NCBI RefSeq assembly: GCF_901933205.1
Contig: NC_044590.1
Span: 3,115,501 to 3,179,500 of the forward strand
Length of the DNA: 64,000 bases
DNA from: Camarhynchus parvulus
Taxonomy: Eukaryota; Chordata; Aves; Passeriformes; Thraupidae
Reading direction: 5' to 3'
Part shown: positions 1 to 14,334 of the stretch, one piece after another
Layout of the letters: each line of letters begins with the position of its first letter
Numbering within the stretch: position 1 is the stretch's first letter
Notes under the pieces: model-generated
What the model was told of the DNA's origin: nothing
What the model saw: only the letters and a program-made list of their open reading frames with translations
Database searches by the model: none
Position numbers and translations under genes: made by a program

Positions 1-3000
1 GGCCCTTAATTGGCGCTGACTTGCTAATGAGACATAATTGTGGGTCAGGGTTTGTTTTTCATTCTTTTCTTCATCACAGGTAGATATAAACCTTGCCAGA
101 CTGTTTTTTCTTGAAGTAATGATAATTTGTCAGGCTGTCTTTCTTTCAGATGAGATTCTGGGCTCAATAACCAGTAGCCGTTGAAGTCAAATCAACTAAC
201 CATAGCGCTTTTGGTTGCCAGACCTTTAGCCAGCAACGCAAACTCCTTATGGCATAAAATGCTACTGGACTAACTGCAGCTATTAAATGGCTTAGTTTCA
301 AAGTACACTTAAATATTAATGTCCAAACAGACTTAATGCTGTGGGCAGCATTCATATGCTTTGGCAATACCTCTGCCTTACAGTCCTTTCTAGCAAGCAG
401 TGCTGAGCGCTGTCCTTCATTCAGGAAACACCAGGTTGAAGTAAATTCATGAAGTAAATTCTGCTCTAAGCATTTCTTGCCCTACTAATCTTGTGATGAC
501 ATACTGCCTGGTCATAGGGCTGAAATGATATTGTTACCTTTGTAAATAGTTGCATTGATTTCCAGAGTGTTCCTTGGCCCTGTACAAGTAGATCCAGGCT
601 GACAGAGGTCATGGAGCTGCTGACTGGTACAGGCATCCTTATGGTGTGTGCTGAAAGACATGGTACTCAATGTAGGAAACTGAGATTGGGCTGTAAACCT
701 AATACTGGAAATGGTGAAGGGCTGAATCCAAATGCAGATAGGTAGAAAAAGCAGAAAATTGTTCGCTCTGCTGCTGTTGAAAGGCTCTGTGTAGCTCTTC
801 AGTATAAAATTTAGAGGGAGGTAGAATGTCAGGAATAATATAGTGAATAAGGATGTCTTCTATAATGTGTCCCAGTCACTTTGGGGTTGCAGCCATGGCC
901 TGCACTTTCACTTCCAAAGGGTTGAAAACCATTTTATAGAAGCTTTTGTAGCCCCTTGGTTTTGCAGTGAATCTCATAAATTCATTTGGTGCTCTGTTTC
1001 AAAATACCGTGCTTGTGTCTCGTTTGAAAAAAATATCAAAGGAGTTTTTCATGCTGGAATTTTTTTTCACAGCATGTGAACATGAGCAGGGGTTGTCTTT
1101 CCTCCCGCCTCGCATCTCCTACAGCAGAGCACACATGCTCCAAAATAGCATCAGCGTGTGCTGTGCTGAAATGCAGCTGTGAGTCGTGGGAGGCAGAACA
1201 CCATTAGGTGGCTGAAGGTGCCCACTTCTTGCCCTGCTCTCTGATGCCATGTGAAATAGGAGCTTCACTGGCTTGCCAGTGACTTCCTTCACTTCTTGGT
1301 CATTGTAGGCTTGCAAAAAAATAATCCAGCTAAAGGTTTCCAGCTCAGCATTCACTGGTAACAAATGGTGAAAAAGAACGTTGTTGGTATACGTGACATT
1401 TACATTTATGTTTCCCTTTATTTCTTCTTTTTTTCAATCTAAGAGACGACATTAATCTGCCAAGAATTTGTTAGAACATTTGGGGCTCTGACTTTAAGAA
1501 TTGCTAGGTTTAAACCTGAACAAGGATGTGGAATTGTGCTGCAGGATGCCTCCTGCCCCTCACAGGATGGCTGCCCACCGAGGCTGATCTGTCTTTTCAC
1601 CATATGTGCCCACCAGGACTAGAGATCGGCTGTTTAATGCCAGCAAGTCAAATTTTGTTAAAATATAGCGTATTTTAGGACTCCCCTGGGTTTGTAGTGT
1701 TTGAGATGCTGCTGGGGCAGTGTTGCTCAGGAGGGGTGGCACAGATGGGCGGTGGTGGAGGCTGAGGGACATTTTGGTAGCGTTTCTGGAGGTTTGCTCC
1801 AGGTTAGGCTGGACTTATGACTCAGCACTCTGTCCGTGCTCCCCAAGTGGCTCCCGGCAGTACTGCCAAGCAGGGATTAGTGCCTTGCTAAACTCTGCCA
1901 GTCGTGCCAGGTGGAAATGCAGGTTCCTGTCCCCAGTATGCGATCCTGTACCTATGCAGGATGTCACTGTGTAGCTTTGCTTTCTGCTAAGGGCACAACT
2001 ATGAACCAGAGCAGCTGATCCTCTCCGCTGCTAACAGAGCCCCTGACCTGGGGCTGTCACCTGTCACTGGCTCAGGGACAAGCCCTGGCTACCTCAGAGC
2101 TGCAGCCCAAAGGTGTGGCCTCGGCCTGTATTGGTGTCCTCAGTCCAGCAGTGCATCTGCAGCATTGAAATGTTCAGAACGTAGTGTTTACCCCAGTCCT
2201 GTGCAGTTTGTGTTTCCATGGTAGGGTGGCTGCCACTCCCTGCTGAGGCACTCTGAGCTCCTCCAGGTTAGCCTGAGTAAACTCCAGCCAGATCTGCTCA
2301 TTGCAGTGAGGGCGTGCAAAGCCTCCTGTGTGTGACAGGAATATCCCCTTCTACCAGATAGCAAGCTAAGGCTCTTCAGTCCAACAGGCCAGTAACATTT
2401 GGGATGTGAGATTAGTGTTTGCTGAAGCTGCTGTTGCCAAGTCTCAGAAGAGAGGTTCAGGGCATGTGGACTATTCACTTACGTCTCTGTCCCTGTCCTG
2501 ATCCATTGGGAATGGTTGAATCACTCATGCTCTGAAGGTATTGGGAGGAATTTGACTTCGTGCTCATTGTTTTCTGTATTGGATAAATAGGAATTTCTAG
2601 TCACAGGCCATGTTTAAGAATGTAAAATAGTGACATTATTGTGAGTAGTTGGCTGTTTAGGATAATTAATATGCATCTTTGAAGCTGAATGTTTATATGC
2701 TGTTTTCTTTAAACTCTTAGAGCCCTCCTGGTATTCACAGCAGAATGGCAGCCAGTACTAGGATTTCTTTACTCTTTGAAGGCTGCTGTGCCAATGGCTG
2801 TCTGCTTTCCTGCTGAAAAATGTACCAGCCCTTGCTTCCCTGTGTCTGGCCTGATGCCAAGTCAAGTCATTGTTACTGCATTAAATATGAGTAAACCTTT
2901 GCATCTCTACATATTTGAATTTAATTATCAAATCATAGTCTTGAAAAGGGGACATAGTATTTAAATAACAGGCAGGCTTCCTAAATCTACACAAATTTAT

Positions 3001-6000
3001 CCTAAAATATATCTCAGTTATCAAAGAAAATCAGTCTTTTTCTGGTGCAGTTAATGATGCACTCACTTTTTCTGCAGCTTAGCTAAAATCAATAACTTAT
3101 TCTATTAAACATTTGTTTAGTTGCACAGACCTGCTGCATCTCACTGAATTACTCTGATTTCACGTACTCCATTGGTTTTATAATTAATTCATCACTTTGC
3201 ATAGTCTCTTCACTTTAGAAGAGAGGTGTTAGGAGGGAAAAAACTGGAGGTAAGAGAGGGTGGTGATGCATTGTGCATTTCTTACAACACATCTCTTTGA
3301 AAGGTGGAATAAGTTGAAGATTGTGCTTCTCTTGAGCTTTCTTAATCTGCTGATGTCCTGTACACTAGAGACACAACACTCAACAGCTCCAATGGGAAAG
3401 GAGAAAGGAATTGTACGTGTGGGACTAACAAAAATTTGAAACTTTGAATAGGATGATTGGAGCACCAAAGAACAATTGAGGTGTGTGAAGCAGTCAAGGA
3501 GGTTTAACTGTATTTTCTGGTAAATTTAATTAATGTATTTAGGTCTCCCAAGACTATTTCCAAAAATACCACAATCTCCTTGAAGGCTTTGGTCAATGTG
3601 ATTTACGGGTTAAGGACTTTTGAATAATTTTGTACTGCACAGATTTTAAGAATTCCAGTTGAAGTTATGAGCATTAATAGGATCAAAGTATTACTATTTC
3701 AGGCAAAGACCTAATGGAGTGATAAAATTTGTTACTTGGCCGTTGCTTCTCTTAGTTTTGTGAGATTTTGTGTTTTAAATGTGGTCAACTCCTTGCCTTT
3801 ACTGTACAGAATGGGCCACATACACTCACAGCTTCCTGTTCCTTGGGAATCCTGTGTTTGTCCATGGATTTTCAGCTCACTTTGAGCTGTGGAGCTATTG
3901 TAATGATACGTGAAAAAGTTTTTCAAGTTTGTTATTTAAAGCTCATCAGGATGGCAGCCTGCCAGTCTGATTTGGTTGCTGCGATGTGACCTCTATTCAT
4001 CACTTCAGAAGATATATCTGATAAGAGATTATATTGAAAATACAGATGGAAGGGGTGGCTCTCTCAAGTCCTGGGAGCATGGCTGTCATGGCAAAATGAA
4101 GACACAGTTAATGTGTCAGAGTGGATGCAGGTTCACAGTGGTACTTAGCAGTAAATTGTATTTACCAGCTGCTGCCCTGCATGCCATGTGCAGTGTCCTG
4201 TCACCCGTGAAAGGAATATAGAGTAGAAATTTATACAGCAGCTCCTGATAGTGCCTCCTCATTGGAAAATAAATTATTACCTATTTTTCCTCACAGTGCA
4301 AGATTCATAAATTAAAAACTTACCAGTAATTGTGTAATGCCTTATTTCTTTTAAAATAGGTTAGCTGTCATTAAATACAAGAGTGAATTCTGTTTAATTG
4401 CTCTCTAATTCAGAATTAGGATTGTAAAAATTCAAGTACAAACCTTTAAATAGATTGTCAGATCTGTTTTGAAACTCAGCTGGAAAAAAGGCATCATCAC
4501 CATAGCAAATGATCCAACTTCATGAGCTCAGGTCAGCTTACATCTATGAACAAATACCCAATTTTAAAAGCAGCTTAATTTGTTCTATGCAGCCAGCTCT
4601 GGAAGGTATTGATTGCATCAAATGAGTTTTGGATCAAATGAACAACTTCTACATATGTTATAATGCAATTTTTGTAGGAAACTGGGCGAGGGAGGGTTTG
4701 TCCTGTTTCTGAGTGCCTCTGAGCACAGCTTTCTGCCCAGCTGAGGCGGTGCAGGAATCAAATGACCCTTGCTAATTCTGCCCACATCTTGCAGTCACAC
4801 TCATTTTCTACTATCTTGTTACCATATTGGTCTTATGTTTGCTGCCTGCTGGGAACAGCTAATAACTACTGAATGCATTTCATAGTTGGTACAATAACAG
4901 GCTCTTTACTTTCCCTGTCAGTGTGACTGCTTGGCTTTGAAAGCCTTATTGATGGTGTTTGCAACAGTTCTGTTTGTGGTGACAGCTGTTGTTTCAGACT
5001 TAAATTTCATCTTTGTATTTGTAAGAAACGTGATCTTTAACATTATCATCTTGCTGCTGCAATTGTTGTTTTGTTGGGGTTTTTCCGCAAGTAAATCCTC
5101 ACTGATTAGGTCAGGAATTCTTCCCAGTTGGAGCACTCTCCCCTCTAGGTGAGGGATTGGCACTGGTGTGACAGTTCCTGCCACAACATTGAAGGTCTTT
5201 TGTCTTCCTGTGTGATTACCAGAGGCAGAAAGGAAGCTTATTTTATATTCATATATGAATATTTAACTACCAGTTTGTCCAAGCTAGGGGTTAGATTCAT
5301 GCTAAGTCTCTTCCTCTGGCATTTGACCCAGTATTTTTTCAATATATAAACTCTTTCAGTGCTCTGTAGACCAAGATGTCTGTAGAGCCATAGAAGATAT
5401 TTTCTGAGATGCCTGGGATGTTGTTGAGTTTAAAATTTGGCCTGCTAGGCAACCTTTTGTAAGGAGGGATTTGTGCCGTGGCTCTGGAGCAGCTGTCCAG
5501 TCCTTGCTGTCCCTGGCAGTGTGTGCAGAGCAAATCCCCATTGCCCTGTGTGATTCAGGGCAGGCTAGGGCTGCACACCTGCCCTGATTGTGGCTGTGTG
5601 TTCACACCAGCAGCACCAGCCAGACTGAGGATGCTCTGTTCTTTCTCTATTAGAGCTGTTCTGAAAATTGCTCAATTCAGCTGGAATTCTCCTGGCCTCA
5701 AACGCATTTGTACAGATTGGGTCCTGCTGCTGCCTGCAGTACTTACCCCACGTTTTTATAAATACTTTATGAAAATAATCTCTTTGCTAAACTACTTTAG
5801 TGTCTAGTTCTCTGAGCTGTATACAAAGTCCCTCATACCATGGTGCATGGATTAAAGATTTTATCGTTCTAAATTTAATCCTGTTTTCTTGGTTGGTTTC
5901 CACGAGGGGTGGAAAAATAGAGAAGGAGGAGGTTTGCCTGGTGATCCAGTTATTTAGGATGCAGATTATAAAATCATGTAGGTGTGGGGATCACTATGGA

Positions 6001-6456
6001 GCCAAATCTTATGTTTTTGCAAGCAATTGAAAAGACAAATTATTTGTGCTTGTAGAAGGCATGTCAAATGACTATATAATTCTTTTAAGAAAAAAAAATT
6101 GCACTTTCTTGTTTTTCCCAAGACTGCTACTTTTTTCATCACAGCTAGTTAGCTTCATCCTTGCTGGTGCTTCTGATGTTTCTCCCAGCTGTTCACCCTC
6201 CCCCTTGTGCAGTTTCATGTTTGTTGTCTGTTGATATTTGCAGTTAGTGCTTCTTGTGATATGTGAATTAACAATATATTTTGTATTTTCTCAAAACATT
6301 TGCATTTCCTCTGGATTGTGATTTCTCATCTTCTGGCCTTTCCATATTTTTACCAGACTAGGAGCAGAGATAAAAAGGCAGTAACATTTTTTCCCCCTTA
6401 ATTTTTGTATAGCTGGTTTTACACTGTGCTTAGTGATGTCATACAGTGGTGCAATG

Positions 6457-6525
6457 ATCACAGAATCATGGAATTGTTTAGGTTAGAAAAGACAGAAGTT
6501 TAGGCTTGAAGAACACAACTTGACA
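6457..6525 (-). mobile_element. CR1 retroelement 3'-end fragment
   Basis: CACAGAATCATGGAATTG followed by TTTAGGTTAGAAAAGACAG is the reverse complement of the usual CR1 3' end, where a 'CTTCCAACCTAAACNATTC' block precedes short TATGATTCTGTG-like repeats. The insertion therefore points to the minus strand, with its 3' end on the left. Only about 70 bp are recognisable. CR1 is the dominant LINE of birds and reptiles. Confidence 0.7.
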
Positions 6526-7972
6526 TTTGTTTCTTGTTCTATGCCACACATATAAACTGTCAGATTTTTTTTTTCTGATTATGTTTTCTCTCTGCTGCTG
6601 GCTAAATTTCTGATTTTGTTTTGGTTTTTTTTTCCTTTGGTCCTGAAAGTACAGTTAATAGGCTGGTTTTCAAGTAGCTCCCATGAAATAGCTCAGGATT
6701 CCTTCCTTTTTTGTAGCCACTGCCTATTTTATGTGGCTTGGGTTTTTTTAACTTATTAGAAAAGCAGCTATTCTTTGTGCATCCCCAGAATATCTAATTG
6801 TGTTTGTTTCTTCTGGTATTTTCGACTTATGCACAGTTTTGCACTTTAAAATATTTGCTCATTTGCTATTTAAGTTGCACATCCAGTTTCTCTATTTGAG
6901 GAGTATATGTGAGCGTAAAATTAGAGCAGTTTAGTTGCTCCTTCCCTAACATTTTGATGTGCATTTGAAATGGAGATTAGTGATGAAATTAGACCAGGAA
7001 AAAATCACTTTAGAAGAAAAAGTGTAGCTTGGATTGGTGATTAAAATCAGGATGGTTCTTCCAGGGAAACATTTTACATTGATTTCAGTCTTCAGCAGTG
7101 TTTTTGTCGGGGAGGTTTGCACCTCAAGGCTTCATTGCTCTGTTGCTGCATCCCCACTTCTCCTGGGAGCTTGGGCTTTGTTTTTGTCCTTTCCATAGCC
7201 CGTGGATGGAGCTCCAGGCTATGTACAAGAAGGAGATGTCTTACCTAAGTGAATCTGGCTACATCATGGTTATTGAGAGAGATGCAGCTGCTGTCCCAGT
7301 GTTTCCTGAGCTGTTTTCATACCTGGACAGAGTTGGCTCATGTGATATTTGTGTGCAGAATGAGCAAGGTAATACAATCTGTCTGGCACTCGGTCCTGAA
7401 AGGATCTGAAAGCACAGCTGAAACAGAGATCCACCTCTGAAAGCTCACCAGGGCTGCTCTCAGTCTCTTGTTCGTGCAAGTGTGTGCAGAAATCTGGTTT
7501 AACTTTATGATGCAGAGAAGATATTTCATGTTGTGTGATTTTGTTGCTGAAGTTTGCTGTAGGTAATGTTTGGGTGTAGAAAAACTCTGAAGAGATCAAT
7601 TGGGAAAAAACAAATGACACTGGTACCAAAATTATATGAAGGACATATTCTTCTGTTTCCCTTGGCAAGCTAATGTGTGGCCTCTCAGTTCTTACAGCTG
7701 TGAAGTCAGACTGTTAATGGTCCTCTGAGAGATAAAAGGTGACAAAAATTACATACTAACAAATACCCTGAAAATAGTCTTCAGTCTCATATTTGTTTGG
7801 GGTTTGGGCTTTTTTCCCAATTAAGCATGAGGTGTGCTCTGAGAAAAATAGTTCATGCTGGAATAGGCCAGGGAAGGACGCTGATTAATCCATCTAAATG
7901 GAGTAACTTACTGCCAACCTTGCTCCAACTTTGGTGTCTGAATCATGTCATTTTGTTGGGTTTCTGCACCCC

Positions 7973-7986
7973 TTTTTTTTTTTTTT
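7973..7986 (+). repeat. T14 homopolymer
   Basis: Fourteen consecutive T in VAPB intron 1, ending TTCCTCTCAG. Although this looks like a splice acceptor, the sequence after it does not encode any VAP-like exon. Confidence 0.95.
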
Positions 7987-8499
7987 CCTCTCAGGTCACT
8001 TTATTGATTGCATACTTCTTTAAAAAATTGCTCCACTGCATCAGCTATTGCATAGGGAGTGATGTAGATGTTGCTTCTATTTTTGTAATATTTTTTCATG
8101 CAGGCATCCACTCTTTGACACAGCAGAAGTGGAAGGGACCACTCCCCTCCTGTCACTTTGTTTCAAGGGCTCTTTTGGGTGAGGAGGTGGGTGCTGGGAG
8201 TAAAGATGTCAATTCCACAGGGCTGGGGGTTTGTAGTTAATTCCTTTTAAAATCTGAGCTGAGGTCAAAAGGTTGGCATGTGGTTTACACAAGGATTTTT
8301 AAAAATAATTACCAAATTTGGGGGATTTGGGTTGTCTCAGTGAGTTACTTGTGAAATCAGATATTTATGCAACACAGGCTCTTCTTGCTTCTGATTTTTT
8401 GGCTTCTTTGATTTCAAAAGTTGCGGATGCTCACTTAATTATGAGAGTCTCCAGAGCCAGATGATGATGATGATGATTAAACCTTGGCACACAGTACTT

Positions 8500-8735
8500 T
8501 TTAAAACACTAATCTTCACAAGATTCTGTGTAATTAGGTAAGTATTCTCCTTACTTGACGGAGAGGGAAACTATAAGGGTCCAAACCTGCTTCTGTTTTG
8601 GAGTTGCTGTCAACTCTCAAGGCTCTTAATAGCAGAAGATCAAGCCCTTAAGTGATTTGTCTAAAGACAAGTAAGGTGGTGGGAGAGTTTGATTGGATCT
8701 TGGGTGTTGTTGATTCTCAGGCACCTGGCTGATAG
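8500..8735 (+). mobile_element. Ancient MIR/L2-like SINE remnant
   Basis: ACTAATCTTCACAAGATTC, TTAGGTAAGTATTCTCC, GACGGAGAGGGAAACTA and, after about 65 bp, CTTAAGTGATTTGTCTAAAG follow the order of a familiar amniote SINE block (CCTCACAACA, AGGTANGTATTATTATCC, GATGGGGAAACTGAGG, TTAAGTGACTTGCCCAAGG). Matches are imperfect and the gap suggests a small insertion. Identified from recall of the consensus. Confidence 0.55.
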
Positions 8736-9402
8736 CTCAAGATGTCTTGCTTGACATTTCAGCTCTTTTCATTTTAGTGTTTATCTTCAAAGGTCATCAG
8801 CTTTATATATGACTTTAAAAGAAGCGTGCAGTAAGTCAGGGTCTTCACCTGTTATTGACCCTCTTGCACATCACTACTGGTTTTATTTTGCCTGTCTCTC
8901 TAATGCTGATAGACATCCACAGAAATAAAATGGGAGAGTCCATGGAAATAAAATGAAATCACTTGGTGTTGTCAGGGGCAGTAAAGGAACTGAGAAACCA
9001 CTCGAATGTGAAGATGAGAAAAGTTGCAGGTAGAAAGACTGAACTGATCAGATGGAGACAGGGGTATGGTGGCTGTTTGATGGTTCTGACACCTCTTTCT
9101 AGAGCAGGGCAAGGGGCGTCCCAGTTTGAGGGGCTGGCAGAGCTGGGGGAGGCACTTAATGCCATGGGAGAGGGGCCGGTGTGGGGTGTGGGGTGGGGGA
9201 AGGGATGAGTATCAGCCCCCATCCTTTCCCCTCACACAGGGCCAGTGTGACTCTTTCACTGGATTAATTCCTGCTCCATGTGGACATTTACCAGTCACAT
9301 GTAGGATTTGGGCTCTTGAGAATAGTCACAAAACAATTTAGGTTTCCCCTCTATTGCTTTCTACCATCTCCCTTATTAAAGATTCTTCAGTTACCTTTCA
9401 AT

Positions 9403-9452
9403 GGCTGATTAATGTGTCAGGTGATTAATGACTTTCATCTGACACATCAGTG
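9403..9452. promoter_or_regulatory. Paired TGATTAATG motifs within an inverted repeat
   Basis: TGATTAATG occurs twice in direct orientation (9406-9414 and 9422-9430). Around them, ATGTGTCAG (9412-9420) is matched by CTGACACAT (9439-9447) in inverted orientation. TAAT-core sites of this form are typical homeodomain targets. Whether this is a functional element cannot be told from one sequence. Confidence 0.35.
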
Positions 9453-12400
9453 GGATTAAACCATGGTGAAATACATCCTTCTCCTCCTATTATTGCATTC
9501 CGCTGCTTTCCACAAAGGAAGTACAAGAGAGGTTATCTCATGAGGAGCTCTGCCTGTATTGCTGGCTGTTTCCAATTACCTTGCTGTTGGATACATGTCT
9601 GTGGTGAGCTGGAGTTGCAAAAGTTGTTTAGGGGAAGATGCTGAAAGTGCATCTAAAACACTCTGGATATAACATGGACAACTTGATAAGAATTTATTCT
9701 TAGTCTTGTGGATCAATGGTTGCCAGTTGTATCAAATATTCCTGCAGTGCTTTTCTTTGAAGAGTTCGCTACAATTTTAGGATTGCCTAGCTTTTAGCAG
9801 ATGAGAATTTGCATTAAATTTAAGTACAGACAAAATGATGAATGTGCCTTAATTACTTTCAGCAGCTATGCCAACACTACAAGTGTGACTGCAGCACGTA
9901 TGCCCAGATGTGCTTGCAAGCTTTAACCTGCGACTGTGAGACCTTAAATTGGCAGAATGCTGTGCAGGAAGATGCAGTTTCCCTGATGCCAGCTCTGAGT
10001 GCTGCTCATTCTGGCTGAAAGCTGATTCTCCTTTTTCTTTTCCCCACTGTCCCCTCCCTCTCTCTGGTAAGTGGATTAATTTCCAGCCCCAGCAGCTCCC
10101 TGGCTCTGCTCTTGGCCCATGCAGAGGAACACAGTGCAACTTGCACAGGCAGCTGGCGGAGATGAGAGGCCAGACCACCTCCCCTCTCAGCAGTGAGATG
10201 GGCTCTTGCAGAAAATAAGCAACCCTGTGGCCCAGCTGATGTGTGTCGTTAATGATAAAGATGTAGTGATAATTGCAGGTACAGATCTGCAGAGGACTGT
10301 CCCTGCTGGGTTTGAATGTTCCTGCCCAAGCCTGTGCCATCAAAGCTTTCCCTCTGCTGGCACTTATGCTAAATTCCTACATGTGCCAAACACCATGAGG
10401 GCTGGTTATTTGCCATGCCAAAGCGTGGAATTTTGGTTAAGGTGAGGATGGTTGTGTTAAGATGTAGTACAAATGATGTGGCTGTGTAATGTGGTTTCTT
10501 TGAGGAACGAGTGGCAAGGAACTCACAGTGAGTACTGTGCTCATCAAAAAGTTATCAGCCTGAATTTGCTGAAACAATTATGGGCAATTTCTATTGCAGT
10601 GAGGGTTATTTAAAATTTAAATAGAGTTGACATCATGTTCTTTTGACCTAATTCCCAGACTTTTTTATCGTTACTAAAATGGTGTGGGATATTACAATGC
10701 CATGTGCTGCAGCATGGCTCTCTAAGGAAAGGTTGATACAGCACTGGTGTTTGAATAGGAAATGGACTGGAAATTTCTGAGGTAACATTGTAATCTTCAA
10801 ACATGAAGGCTTTGCTTTCTGGGTGAAAAGCCACAGTTCAGTAACAACCCTGCTGAAAAGTAGTCCTATGAAAAACCAGGATACCTCTTATTATTTGTTG
10901 TTTTATGAGTATAGAAGGTGATGTTTCTTTTCCTTTCAGTAATACTGCTAGTTTGTGTATCACTAGATGCCCACTTTGCATTACCATGTGTTGACCTTAT
11001 TTTGGCAGGAGAAAGTCACCAAGCCCTTGTGGAGTATTTCAGATTTTCAGCACCAAATTCAATTTACTACATTCTTCCATGCTCCCATGACACCCCCATG
11101 TCAGATGATGCATGTACCGACCCTGTTTCCCATAACTTTGTCCTTGGGATGACATAGTTATTCTTCTCATGATCTTTAAAAAACATGTGAGAAAAATAGT
11201 TGGGATGATTTTAAAAAGCAAATTGTCATTTGGAAAGCACCTTGCCTTAGTATGAGTTCCACTTATCTAGAAATATTATTATGAGCAATTAAAAAAAACC
11301 ATTCACAACAAAATAATGTGATTAAGTAAGGGTTGTGGGTTTAAGAGTCAGTCTTCACTTGCTGCTTTCACCCAAGGACCATCCAGGTGCACCAGTCTGG
11401 CTTCACTGTGCTTTCAACCCACCTTGGGAGTACAAGCATTGTCCAGGTGTTGCATAAACTTGTATAAATAGTCCATCCACTTGTAACGAGGACAAAGTTA
11501 CCAGAAAGATTGTAGAGTGTTTTCTCTTACTGTATTTGGGTACGATTCCCAAAGAGCCAATGCCTTGCATTGGAAAATGAAGCTGCAGGGTTGATGTGCA
11601 TCTCACATGACTGTTAACACCCACACCAGCTTTATCTGCAGTGCTCAAATCCAGATGTTGGAAAGCAAAGGTGTATTTCCAGTGCAGAATTAGCTTGTGT
11701 CTCTCCTGGGATAAGTTCTCCCACATACACCAACCTCCCCAAAACCTGTTACCTTGGCTGTAGTAATCCAACAACAGGCAACCAAGATTTCATTTCAGCC
11801 CGAGTTGGCAGTCCATGGGCCTTGCTCTTAAAGGGCAAGCCAGCCAAGTGATAATATTTCACTGCCATGCCCCAGTTACTCCTGAGTAATACCCTGTGGT
11901 CTGTTTATTTTTTTACTTCAGGAGACCTTAATTGGCACGTTAATCCTGCATTTGTCTGCTGTGTTTTGCTTTGCTGCAGAGTTTGAACAGCAGGGCCATA
12001 AGAATGAGTGTGCTTGCCGACAGGTTTGCTGGAAGCAGATGTCAACCTTCTAGTACAGTTGTGGTGGCTGTAAAACCTGTAATTTGGGGGAAATGTAGCT
12101 AAAGAAACTGTTTAGGGTTTAGTGGACAGAATAGAAGAGGAAACACCAAGCAGACAAGAAGAAATGAGTTCCGTCTGAAAGGTTTTGCTGCCAAATATTT
12201 TGGTGTGATCTATGTTAGCAATAAGTAATTCCATTTGGAAATTATTTTCCACACAGAATTGTTGTCGTATTACTATTTCAAACAGCAGCTCTGTGCTGGG
12301 GCACACAAATCTTGCACACATTCATGGATCAGCCAAGTAAAAACATGGTATTTCCCCCAGGAAATCTATCCCAGCATGCAGACCAGTAAAGAACTACCGA

Positions 12401-14082
12401 GGATGCAGCTGCAGATGAAGGGCTTTGTACAGCCAACCCTCCCCCTGTGCTGGAACAGCTCAAGCTGTAATTTTTTAGTAAAGACACATCCTTATTGCAT
12501 AGGCATCCTATAATTTCTTCTGAAATGTTAGATTTCTCCCTGTTAGGGCTGTTATGAAGATCTGCTACTGTCCTTACACACCTAAATGTTTGCTGGATTT
12601 TTCTGATGGTTTGGCTTATTTTAACTTCTTTAACAACTCATGACTGCTTCTGGCCAGTTATTTTCCATTAGCTTAAAGTCTCTCCCTGCATGCAGAACAC
12701 AGAGAAAACTTTACAGCTGTGTTTCATTCTCTTTCACATCTCAGTGTTTCACCAGGCACAGGTCTAGTGAAACCTTTGCCATGGGATCTGAAAATTTTAT
12801 TGCTTCTGATTTTTTAGCTCCCATTGCATTGCCAAGCTGGTTTGCTCAGGGTGCAGGCAGAAGTGGTGCTGCCTTGTTGTCTGGTTGGGGTTGTTATGTG
12901 TGTGATTGTTTTGAGGCTTTTCCCCTTCTAATTACTTTATACAAATTGGATCAAGGATAGAGGTTGCAGGACTGTAGTACTGTTACCGCTGGATTAAATT
13001 TGGTTTTAGGAGACAAATTTGTGTAGAATAAGAACCAAACTTAAATTACATCAAGGCATCCATGCTGGCAGAGCAGGCTGGTGGAATGCTGCCTGCCAGT
13101 ATTTTTATTATCGTCATCATTCACGCTTTTTCAATTTTAGGGTTGCCATTTCTGCAAGGAAAAGTTTGATGCTTTTTTTGGACTAATTTGCTTTTACTCC
13201 TGAGGACAAATGAAGGTATTTTATTCAGGCATCAAATTAATCACTTGTATGGACAAGACAGTTGATCAAAGTGTGGTTATATTTCTTTTAATTTTACTTC
13301 TTTACCATCTGTGAGGGACTGTAGTTGTGTGCTACCTGTCTGATTTATCAGTGTCTTGTAGGAAATCAGCCTTTCTTCTGCCTGAGGGATTTGGGAGTTT
13401 CAATTAGCTGGTGAGCCTGAGAGAAAAGGATTTGCGTGCACTTGGTTTTGCAGCACTTGACAATGGTTTGATTTTGGCGTTGCTAATATGGAAATTTTCA
13501 CCAGTGCTCTCAGTGTCTAAAAATTTTCCTATTTCCACATGGTTATTTCCTGTCCTGGGCGAGGTAGGCTACTTCATTTCTCCTGGTTTATAATTTCTAG
13601 TTGCCAAGACAGTTTATAAAAAAATAAAAGAACTTGGTAGACAAAAGGAGATGGATCCTGCATGCTTGTCTTGCTGGTTTTGATATGGCATTCCTGAATA
13701 CCTGCTGGAATCCTGGTTCTGTGGAGGTCCAGCTTCATGTGCAGATGGATCTGTGGTAGTCCTTGGTTCCCATTCCTTGGTTAACAAAGTGTGCTGTACT
13801 CACTACTTACACCTACAGCATGTGGTATCTCTGCTAGCCTGGGCTTCTGTGACTAGAATGGAGCAACTGTGACACAGCAGGGAGTTTGGCATCCTTTGAA
13901 TGCCATGTTGTGGTGTTGGCACAATGTGTGAATGATTTCCCCCTTTTGTTTTGCTGTTAATGATGAGCTCTTGGGCTGAGGCCTGGCTGCAGCCTCAGCT
14001 TTGCGTGCGCGATTATCTGTACGTGCTGCAGATGGAAATTGAACATCTAATTACTTTATAAGATTTGTGAACAGAGATTTAG

Positions 14083-14334
<252 letters not shown>

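Noticed and set aside
4931..5152. Hydrophobic 73-codon frame resembling a membrane protein
   Set aside because: T-rich sequence gives Phe/Leu/Val-rich frames by chance; there is an overlapping frame on the other strand and no family match.
7960..8240. VAPB or other exon after a T14-CCTCTCAG acceptor-like site
   Set aside because: The sequence following the AG does not encode any VAP segment, and no donor in a matching phase was found.
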